Of a DNA stretch of 26,288 nt, positions 18,898-26,288 are shown in pieces. The DNA comes from Mesotaenium endlicherianum (Eukaryota; Streptophyta; Zygnematophyceae; Zygnematales; Mesotaeniaceae). The position numbers and the translations under genes are program-made. Position 1 is the first letter of the stretch. Each line of letters opens with the position of its first letter. A model generated the notes under the pieces. It saw only the letters and a list, made by a program, of their open reading frames with translations. It was not told the origin of the DNA and did no database searches. The stretch is taken from contig WELA01002258.1 in assembly GCA_009602735.1 (NCBI GenBank), forward strand, positions 437,088 through 463,375, given 5' to 3'.

Positions 18898-19190
18898 TTT
18901 AGGAAGGTGCATGTTGATGTGTTGGCACCCAACACATCCCAAATTTGCCACCCTTTTCTTGAATAATGTACACATGTTCTTTTGACCTAAAAATGGCACA
19001 TTTGACTTTTGCCACGTGGAGTTCTTCTAGGTCCTTCCTCTAACTTCGAAAATGCCTTAGAAGGTTCAAAGGACATGAACCAAGTCACTAGAGTATCTAT
19101 TCACACTTGAATCCACACAATACTACTCCAAATATATATTCAAAAGCATTAAAGTATATGCAAAGTAACATATTATAATCCAAATGACTA
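18898..19190. other. Unassigned AT-rich stretch with a perfect hairpin
   Basis: It lies between two oppositely oriented pieces of the family C LTR and matches nothing else in the window. At 18916-18938, GATGTGTTGG and CCAACACATC form perfect 10-base arms around a 3-base loop. No coding sequence is seen. Confidence 0.4.
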
Positions 19191-19337
19191 CACTTGTACT
19201 TGTCTAATCCACAAATATATTAACTTTCAAAAAGCTATCTCTCTTTCAAGAAGCTACCACTTGTGTTCAAAGATCCTTGTCTTGAATAGATAAAATATTC
19301 TTTTCGACCAATAACTTTATCTATCTGTTTCACCACA
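19191..19337 (+). repeat. Family C LTR 3' end fragment, direct
   Basis: It matches about 5190-5335, the LTR terminus, including CTTTCAAGAAGCTACCACTT and the CTTTATCTATCT end with CACA at 19334-19337. No PBS follows. With the inverted piece at 18823-18897 it shares about 12 bases (CACTTGTACTTG), which form an inverted pair. Confidence 0.8.
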
Positions 19338-20277
19338 GCTGCTCAACAGGTGTGGGCTCTGTACGAGTTGTGGCAAGAGTTGGTTTTGTACTGTCTAAAT
19401 GTGATCATCAAAATTATGACCAACCCTTACTTTGAAACTAGAGGAGGTTACACTCCGTAGTGTTGATTGGAAACTTAATACATATAGATGACCTGAAGCA
19501 CATGCTATTGGATCTATTGTGGTTGTAAGGCTCAACCAGTCCTTCGTCATGGATATACGCAAAATTGTTCAAGTCAGGGTTGCTGTGTGAGCCTATTTTG
19601 ACCCAGTGACTAACGAAGATAACCATGAATATTATTATATATTGCAGCACATAGAGATAGATATTTTCTTCATTCACTCCGGTGCACACAAGAACACTTG
19701 GATGTTCAGGTCAAAGTGCTTTGTTTAACTTAACTTTCTCATTCTTTACGTTGGCCACCCAAAGAAAATTTAAGTGCATATATTCATAAAGAGTAAGAGA
19801 AGAGCTCATTAAAATGTTATGTAAGAAATGGCTTGGCAAGCAGATTGGCATCAAGAATAAGATGAATATAATGCACGGAATAGTATAAGACTATCTTACA
19901 AATAAAAGATACGTTTACAGTACTCATTTCTCTGCCCCCCTCACGCTTGATTTATTAAGCTGCCTACAACTCAACTGCCTAAATTCAAATTGAAATATAT
20001 GACAAGAGTAAACTCAACTGCCTAAATTCAAACTGAAATATATGACAAGAGTGAAGGTGAATAATACACAGACTTAGATTTTAGCAATATCCTTGGGCTC
20101 CATCTTTACTTCAAGAATCTCTACTTGGGAAATTCTAAATTCGAATGTTTTCTATGATGCAAGCGTGAGAGGGAGGTCAAGATTTTCAGCGTCGGCGATA
20201 AGCGTGTCTCCTCGACTCCTCGCGGCCTTGAAAAATCTTTTGCTCCTTCTCCTTTGCCCTTGTTTCTCCCATGTCCT

Positions 20278-20279
<2 letters not shown>
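19338..20279. other. Intergenic, no gene seen; 43-bp tandem duplication at 19970-20055
   Basis: The stretch is AT-rich and its ORFs are short and featureless. From 19970 a 43-base unit (CTCAACTGCCTAAATTCAAA...) is repeated immediately at 20013 with very few changes. This is a simple tandem duplication. Confidence 0.6.
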
Positions 20280-20337
<58 letters not shown>

Positions 20338-20338
20338 N

Positions 20339-20384
<46 letters not shown>
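20280..20384. repeat. (CT)n microsatellite
   Basis: About 105 bases of almost pure CT dinucleotide, with one unresolved base at 20338 and a small TTTC interruption near 20372. Ser-Leu and Arg-Glu open frames across it on the two strands are artefacts of the repeat. The unresolved base suggests that its length is uncertain in the assembly. Confidence 0.95.
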
Positions 20385-20385
<1 letters not shown>

Positions 20386-22200
20386 CCTTCTCCTTCTTGC
20401 TTCTCTGGCAAAAATGTGTGAGGGAAAATGAGGAGGAATGTGCAAGGATGGTGCTTTTCATGGGCTCCTGCATGCATGTAACCTCGAAACCATCACGATT
20501 AAGTTATGTCACGTCATGGTCGCTTTGCATAACCTCGTAAATGTTGCGCGTGAATACTTAAGTTTCTGGTCAGCGTGCAAGTTGATGTGGTTGTTGAGAC
20601 AATGTCTTTCTCGCGTGGCAATTTTATCGTGGCAATTGTGCTGAGGGGCCATGGCTGAGTTGTCTTGCCCCCTCAGCCTAGTCGGACTTAGCAGCAGCTG
20701 AATTGGCCACTTTGTAAGTTATGTCGAACTTAGCAGCAGCCAGCGTGGACCAATTGATGGTTCTGGTAGAGTTAGCCTCGCGACTATATTGCTCGTCAAA
20801 CTTATACCCGTCGCTTGGAGTCGGGTTTGACCTGTGCCAGTCGTACCTTATGTGGGGCTGACTTAGACTTTCAATGCTGAACTTGCATGTGTCAGCACTT
20901 TGGTCGGTGAGTCAACGTTGGCCATCCGTACAAGAGGCAGGTGTGACTTGCGCCACGCGTGCCGCGCCGTCCAACTGGTAGCAGTCGCGATATCTATGAT
21001 ATAACTTTATTTATCCCTTCAAAAATCTGGAATATAGCGCCGGTCCCCCCCCCCCCGTGCTTCCAGTAGGCTCCGGACTCCGGAGTCCAAACCCAAGTGC
21101 CTGCAGCCAGGGACCCAGAGTCCGGGCCCAAAGTCCGGACTCTGGAGTCTCCGGAGCTGCGCTCCACTGTCTAGAGTCCAGACCAGTCCAGACAGAGCGC
21201 AGGGGGTGCAAGTCACTGGCAGTCTACCGCTACGTGGAAGCAGGTGAAAGAAGTCTCCGGAAATATTCCAATCGTCACATGCCCAAGGACCGGCACTCGC
21301 CAACTCTAGCCAACTATCACTTGCTTTCAAGTGCTTTCAAGTCTGCTTGCGCGCGTCCAACCGGGCTGCATCAGCAGTCCATGTGGTCCATTGTTCGTCA
21401 TCTTCCGTCATTTATGTGTCGTGTCGCTTGTCTTGCCAGAGTGGCAGAATGTCCGCGGAGCTTTTCAGTTCACTTCAGTTGGCTTCAGTGACATTTTGCG
21501 GCATTTTGTGGCATTTAGTGGAGCTTGTGTGCACTCGTGTGAGCTCAAGTATCTCGGGGGCCTGCCACAGCCTGCAGACATGTCGCTAGTCACCTTAAAT
21601 GGTCTTAAATTATCTAAAGTCACCTCCAAGTCCTGGGGCCCTTGAGAATTGCAACTTGTGCCCAATGCCCACCTGCAGGCGAGGCGAGGATTGCAACCTG
21701 TGGAGACGGAAGCAATCAGCACTCCCTCGTCGTCAATGCATGGGTGCACTCAGGGTGCACGATTGCCTGGTGATTTGCCTCTCACAGAAGCTGCTCGAGG
21801 ACAAGTTGGACAACCGAGGATAAAGGAACCGCCGGTCACAAGGAGTGACAACACATTTTAGTGACAATAACTCACAGGACAAGCCGCTCTTCGTTTGTAG
21901 ATCCTTGGGTCTTGCTCACATTTTTCGATTGAGGGTGACTACACAATTCAAGTACGTGATCTACGAGGCAGTCTTATTCTGCAACTTACGTGCAAAAATT
22001 ACTAATTGTCATGCGGACGCGGGATTTAACAGGGAAAGTCAGCATGAATATAGAATTAAAAAGTAAATATACCTGGCTAACGCGCTCGGCCAGTACGTCT
22101 ATCTGCCTGGTGAAAGAGCACATATTGATAATCACTTCAGTGATTGAGTCCTTCCCTAGCTTTGGCTTTTAAGGCACTTCGGATGAACGAGCTTCATTAG
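20385..22200. other. Intergenic, GC-richer in parts, no supportable gene
   Basis: Several open frames of 60-144 codons exist on both strands, but none shows a known domain or a consistent frame. CTTAGCAGCAGC is repeated at about 20686 and 20731. A C12 run lies at 21045-21056. The block 21071-21200 is dense in GGACTC/GAGTCC words, including the palindrome GGACTCCGGAGTCC (21075-21088). The region may contain upstream control elements for the gene at 22383, but nothing proves it. Confidence 0.5.
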
Positions 22201-22202
22201 AT

Positions 22203-22209
22203 TATAAAA
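22203..22209 (+). promoter_or_regulatory. TATA-like box upstream of the 7TM gene
   Basis: TATAAAA lies 174 bases before the first ATG of the downstream gene. A transcription start about 30 bases later would leave a 5' leader of about 145 bases. The placement is plausible but rests on the motif alone. Confidence 0.35.
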
Positions 22210-22230
22210 CTCATATGGCTCCATATGCAG

Positions 22231-22253
22231 CACGTGAGGTTTCGCCTCATGTG
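22231..22253. promoter_or_regulatory. E-box inverted repeat near the presumed transcription start
   Basis: CACGTGAGG (22231-22239) and CCTCATGTG (22245-22253) form 9-base arms with one mismatch around a 5-base spacer. The left arm holds a full CACGTG core, the classic plant G-box bound by bZIP and bHLH factors; the right arm has the weaker CATGTG E-box. In RNA it could also fold as a leader hairpin. Function is inferred only. Confidence 0.35.
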
Positions 22254-22382
22254 GGGAGACAATGACACATAGTCGTATGTAGTATATCACCTCGTCAATC
22301 CGTGCTTCTTAAGAGCTGTTTGAGCAACTGAGGTGCTGACGTGCAGCATGCCAACTGGTGCCATCCACATTAAATCAAAGGA

Positions 22383-22667
22383 ATGCGCCAGCTGAGTGGC
22401 AAGGTCATTGATGTCTTTGGCACGGTAGAGCTCGTAGTAATTGGTTGCCTGAGCTTGTTCGGACTCGCTTGCCTTCTATATGTACTATATTTTCGATACA
22501 AGATAGAGAGAGACAAATTGGATGCTCTCCGGGACTTCAATGAGCTATGGCTTGTCCGCATAGTTCTCATTACCTTCGCCATTCTGTGGGCTCTCACGGA
22601 GATCCTAAGGCTGCCACTTCTGAAGCGCGATGGGTGGCCCTTCTCTGGTCTCTCGCATACTCTCCAA
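22383..22667 (+). CDS. Seven-transmembrane protein, exon 1 (residues 1-95)
   Basis: The ATG at 22383 is the first in frame after a TAA at 22371-22373. The exon encodes TM1 (about residues 15-37, VELVVIGCLSLFGLACLLYV), a basic first loop (RYKIERDKLDALRDF) and TM2 (about 57-77), then the loop LLKRDGWPFSGLSHTLQ. There is no cleavable signal peptide; TM1 starts about 15 residues in. Similarity to the membrane-protein pattern stops where CAA|GTAAAG gives a strong donor at 22668, and the downstream open frame (to 22805) is intronic read-through. The exon is 285 bases, so it ends in phase 0, matching the exon at 24348. Retroelement sequence is absent, and base composition resembles ordinary host DNA. 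I do not recognise a named gene. Confidence 0.75.
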
Positions 22668-24347
22668 GTAAAGCCTGTGCCAAGCCCATCAAGTGACAAG
22701 TTTTTGAAGCATCTGATATGGATGGAGCTTTCTCGTATCTGCACACTTTTTTTGTGGTCGTCATTGTGTTTGATAATGTCAATGGGAAGTGACTACTGTT
22801 TGTAAAAGGGTGAGAGTTAGTGAGAATTGCAAAAAGAATGACGAATGAAGGTTGATGTGACCAAGGGTAATAATTCAGAATTTGGCAGGGAGTGGGCAGT
22901 TGTCAACATATCTTCAGTGTACCCCGGGATTGAACAAAAAAAAGTGTTCCAGCGTGGCATGGCAAGTGCACGTAGTTATGTGTTACATTGATTTTCTATG
23001 TAGGGAGGGTTGTACCTGGTATCTTCAATACTGGTCCTACTGAACACATGTCAAATGGATGATGCTCCATTCGCCTGTCTGACATTCAGTAATTTTCTTC
23101 CTTATTGCATTTTTATCACCATATGCTTGGGTCTCAATTCAATTGCCATCAGGCCTTTCTTGCTGATCCAAAGTCCTGCAGGCTGGAGGTTGAAAGGTGT
23201 AGATGGGGCTTTTTGATGAGAGCTGTGTAACTACTCTTGCACTTAGGCATCTTTGACATGACTTTTGGCGTCAGTCTGTTGATGGACCACACGCAAAGGT
23301 ACGACTAGAAGGGAGATATGGGTGACTAAGAATCTACATGGACAAATGGAAAGATATGTCTATGAGCATCAAGTAGAACACAGATTGCAAACCCCCCCCC
23401 CCAACTCAGTGTGTCAGTGTGTGCGTGGGTGACTTCAACTTTTGTGGATATAGCAGTTTTGAAACTTTAAATCACATTGTCCATCAAGAGCACTTGCAGA
23501 AATCAATAGGGGCACACTGGCAAGTGAAGTCAGCCTCGAGAATGATTCAGTTGTGACGGGTACAACATTCTCAAATTGGTTTTTTTCCGCCATGATGACT
23601 CTCTCCCTCAGCAGAAACATGTACAAGTTATTTAGCTGGCTTTGTCTTCTCCCTCTGCTCTCAGGTTTCTGGAGCTACTATTTTTAAATGGACCTCAAAG
23701 GGGATTCTGTCTCAACAGAAGATCGGGGAATGAATTGGGGTTGGGCTCTTGGGCTTTTGAGATTTTAAAACTGAGAGGGCCAGTCAGATATTACCCTTTC
23801 ATTGATAGTACTCTATCACGCTTCATACTACATGCATATGGCATTTCGAAACAGTGTACTTGTCGCTCCTTCATAGCAGGGGGGTTACCTTTCTTTGTTG
23901 AAGATGAATCAATAGGCCACTCTGCCATGAGATAGATACCTGCACCAACTTAGATTACCTGCACAACTTGTGCACTATTTTAAAAAAATGCACCACCTTA
24001 TTTGCTGGATGTACCATCATCATCAGCATCATCATCATCATTATTTCCAAGAATTTTGGAGCTTGTGTGTGCCTTGTACACCCTCCCTAGTGGGAGAGCA
24101 CTTTGGGGGATGTCTCTTTTGAGAGATGGGAAGGGGGGAAGGCGGGGGGGAGGAAAGAGGGGCGGTCGAAGTGCAGGGGTACGTGTGGGGCCGACCTCAA
24201 CGGGTCTGCAGAATTAAGTTATTTTGTTTCACACCCTCATCTGATCATATGTGCCATGCGCATCGTCCTGGTGGGCGTAATATCTTGGGGTGCTTTGGGG
24301 GGTTATATCTGGCGGGGATGTACCTGGGGTGGATTTGTGCTCTGCAG
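22668..24347 (+). other. Intron of the 7TM gene (1680 bp)
   Basis: The donor is GTAAAG after CAA. The acceptor TTGTGCTCTGCAG precedes GGGAAC at 24348. Both flanks are in phase 0, and the joined frame gives a coherent seven-helix protein. The interior has many stops in all frames, a C11 run at 23392-23402 and a short CAT/ATC repeat at 24015-24041. No transposon is recognised in it. Confidence 0.7.
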
Positions 24348-25376
24348 GGGAACATGTGCAGGCTGTACACCCTGCTCTCCTTCGGGCTCTTCGAGCCGTG
24401 CTTCTTCCTCACAGCCCTGCTGCTCATCCGGGGCTCCCTCCGCAAGCTCCCGTTCACACGGCGGCGGCACTGGAACCGGCGCGTGCTGCTGCTCGTGTTC
24501 GCCTATGCCCTCCCCGTCTTCCTCGCGCACTTTTTCATTGTCTTCATCACGCCGGGCTTCACCACAAGCGAGGGCTACAACGGCCGCCTGCCCAAGTACT
24601 TCACGCGCGCCTTCGAGCCAGCTGGCGTGCGCGGACGCAACGCCATCTGTACCTACCCCTTCCTGAGCACCGTCGTCCTCGCAGCCTTCTCCGTTGTCTA
24701 CCTGCTCTACTTCTTCGTGGTGTGCTGGCGCATGGTTGACGTTGTGCTCAACGCGAGCCTGCGCCGGCGCATCAAAGGCATTCTGGCGGCCGTGGTGGTG
24801 ATGCTTCCCGCGCACGTGCTCTTTGTGGCCTTCACGGTTTTTTCGCTGCCCGGGGAGGCGCTTTTTGAGATTTTTAGCTTCCTGGCGTTTGTGGCGGTGC
24901 TGGTGTGCACGACTGTAGGCGAAGGTATCCTTGTAATCAGGCCGATCACGGACGCGTTGGCGGTGAGGTGGAGTATAGAGTATAACGATAGGAGGGACAA
25001 GGCCGGCCGGGAGCAGCCCAAAGAGGCGCCCAACTCACAGCCAGGAGAGCAAGAGCACACTAGCAGGAATAATAATAAGGGCAAGGGTATAAATGCGATA
25101 CCAGACTGTAGGGTAGTTCCGGTGGACTCGAGCGCGACACCTGTCGAGGATGATGTTGAGACGAATGTCGGAACGTCAGGTAGGGAGTGGAGCGAGGATA
25201 TTCAGGTGAGCGCAGACTCTAGTGGGAAGAATGGAAGCATAGAAACAGCAGAAGAGGACATAGCAATTGACATAGTTCCGATGCTTATAGCGGAAATGAT
25301 GCTAGAATCTAGTTTGCCCCCCCTGGTAAGCAAACGTAGCGAAGGTGTTCCGTGTGATCAACACACGGCTGTGTAG
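24348..25376 (+). CDS. Seven-transmembrane protein, exon 2 (residues 96-437)
   Basis: Exon 2 opens GNMCRLYTLLSFGLFEPCFF and supplies TM3 (about 101-122), a very basic loop (TRRRHWNRR), TM4 (141-162), a 38-residue loop, TM5 (201-223), the basic loop SLRRRIKG, TM6 (239-261) and TM7 (266-292) ending ILVIRPITDALAVRW. The basic loops 1, 2 and 3 and the short N-terminus predict N-outside, C-inside topology. A hydrophilic, Asp/Glu- and Ser-rich tail of about 135 residues follows. Cys99 at the top of TM3 and Cys196 in the second outer loop could pair, as in many GPCRs. The layout recalls plant-specific candidate 7TM/GPCR-like membrane proteins (Arabidopsis CAND-type), but I cannot name the family with certainty. 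Ligand and location are unknown; plasma membrane or endomembrane are both possible. The 5' half of the exon is strikingly GC-rich. Confidence 0.8.
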   Translation, partial: GNMCRLYTLLSFGLFEPCFFLTALLLIRGSLRKLPFTRRRHWNRRVLLLVFAYALPVFLAHFFIVFITPGFTTSEGYNGRLPKYFTRAFEPAGVRGRNAICTYPFLSTVVLAAFSVVYLLYFFVVCWRMVDVVLNASLRRRIKGILAAVVVMLPAHVLFVAFTVFSLPGEALFEIFSFLAFVAVLVCTTVGEGILVIRPITDALAVRWSIEYNDRRDKAGREQPKEAPNSQPGEQEHTSRNNNKGKGINAIPDCRVVPVDSSATPVEDDVETNVGTSGREWSEDIQVSADSSGKNGSIETAEEDIAIDIVPMLIAEMMLESSLPPLVSKRSEGVPCDQHTAV

Positions 25377-26288
25377 ATATTTGTTCATTGTGCGCAAGGT
25401 ATATCGACTGTTTATGAAGGTCCTTACAGAGACTATCTGTTTTGCACATGCGTTACGTCCCTACAGGTTATGATCATCGCGCATTAATTGGCCTGAGTTG
25501 ATTGTATCTCACAGATTTCACCTTACAACACAATATTGATTGGCACTTGGAGTGTTGATGAAAAGTGGTCACAGAATTGATTGCCTCTAAAGTAGCCTAA
25601 AGCCCGAACATCACCAAGCTAAGAAAAGTTTCCAGAACATCATCCTGTACAAGTCTGTCTTGATGCCTATGTCGGCAACAGCTAATTAATGCTTATCTAA
25701 GTACACCACTCCCCAGCAATCTTTACTTCTAGAGTAATTTCAGGTCCACCAGAACAGCTCACCAACAGTCCTCATGATGGTATGCAGACAGTCTCTCCAC
25801 ATATAAGTGAAATATACAAGCTTTGAGCAACTCTATCAGTTCGTTTTGATCAATTACTGCAGCAGCTGTGGGCCACTGCTCGCCATACGCATATTGCTAC
25901 TCACACAATATGTTGCTGAGAAACATGAAGGGTCAACCCGCTTAAGAGGGTTCACGCGGGCACCTTTCTCCTCATAAGGCCTTTGAAGAAGTCCAGGCTG
26001 CACAATAGAGTAAAGGCACATAACAAACGTGTATGAGTCCTTGCACATCTTATGCCAGCAAAGCCATATGCAAGCAGCCCATACATCTCAAGTGAATGGC
26101 CTTAGGAGCCACAAAAGGTACAGCAGGAGCTCGAGGAAGATTTGTGACTGGCTGGGAAAGGTTGACATTTTGACGAGCGCACACAAATGTGATCGCATGG
26201 ATACATGCAAGCAAGCACCAAACCGTCACCACCAGCACCCTTCAGGACATAGATTATATCAACCCCTCCCCCCCCCACCCCCCCCCAA
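25377..26288. other. 3' flank of the 7TM gene, no further gene seen; poly-C end
   Basis: The first few hundred bases are probably the 3' untranslated region; no canonical AATAAA stands out. Two minus-strand frames of about 60 codons (25854-26048 and 26050-26238) lack recognisable domains. The second begins with a hydrophobic stretch that could be a signal peptide, but nothing else supports it. The window ends in C-rich runs from about 26262. Confidence 0.45.

Noticed and set aside
20093-20540. Ser-Leu and Arg-Glu repeat proteins across the CT tract
   Set aside because: They are translations of a dinucleotide microsatellite in every frame; no coding evidence outside it.
21057-21491. 144-codon plus-strand frame
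   Set aside because: It lies over the palindromic GC cluster, with Cys/Ser/Arg noise, no domain, and a competing minus-strand frame of similar length.
24126-24347. ATG at 24126 as the start of the 7TM protein
   Set aside because: Its first 74 codons are low-complexity intron sequence and would leave out TM1 and TM2; the acceptor at 24347 and the phase-0 match to exon 1 explain the data better.
24103-24739. Two alternative plus-strand frames (187 and 149 codons) over exon 2
   Set aside because: They are Ser/Cys- or Pro/Ala-rich out-of-frame readings of the same exon, with no hydrophobic pattern.
24303-24815. 170-codon minus-strand open frame, rich in Glu/His/Ala
   Set aside because: It is antisense to the GC-rich 7TM exon; its composition mirrors the exon codons and no domain is visible.
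26050-26238. Minus-strand 62-codon frame with a hydrophobic start (possible secreted peptide)
   Set aside because: Only the hydrophobic stretch supports it; no promoter, splice or motif evidence, and it overlaps C-rich low-complexity flank.

Overview
The window looks like gene-poor nuclear DNA of a land plant. The retroelement primer sites read TGGTATCRGAGC-like, complementary to the 3' end of plant initiator Met tRNA. The elements are Ty3/gypsy type with an integrase chromodomain. The one host gene has a GT-AG intron and AT-rich flanks. The species cannot be fixed from this sequence; a large-genome plant, possibly non-seed, is a guess.

Positions 1-19337 are a nest of decayed LTR retrotransposons from at least three families. 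Family A (LTR about 720-735 bp, ends TGTA/TTCA read on the minus strand) occurs three times, always on the minus strand: a gag-protease end running off the left edge (1-2963), a fragment of gag start plus PBS plus LTR (12528-13345), and a solo LTR with a perfect 5-bp target duplication (15855-16575). Family C (LTR 4682-5335) carries gag, a protease remnant, RT, RNase H, integrase and chromodomain on the plus strand up to 9734, broken by many stops and frameshifts. Family B (LTR about 730 bp) is present as a reverse LTR (10585-11308), a truncated LTR plus gag (B1, 11339 to about 12513) and a longer relic (B2, 13346-18822). B2 keeps both LTRs, PBS, PPT, zinc knuckle, protease DSG and a complete integrase DDE, but has lost the RT core. 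The solo A LTR splits the B2 pol between RNase H and integrase, so the order of events can be read: B2 inserted first, A later.

Positions 19338-22200 hold no gene I can support. They contain a 43-bp tandem duplication, a long (CT)n tract and a palindrome-rich GC stretch.

Positions 22383-25376 hold the only convincing host gene: two exons (22383-22667 and 24348-25376) joined in phase 0 by a 1680-bp intron. It predicts a 437-residue seven-transmembrane protein with a long acidic, probably cytosolic tail. A TATA-like site and a near-perfect E-box inverted repeat lie just upstream. The last 0.9 kb holds no supportable gene and ends in a poly-C tract.

No CRISPR array, tRNA, rRNA or bacterial-type operon was seen. 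I found no new molecular system. The most informative points are the datable nest, the inverted LTR pair, the RT-less B2 relic and the 7TM gene.
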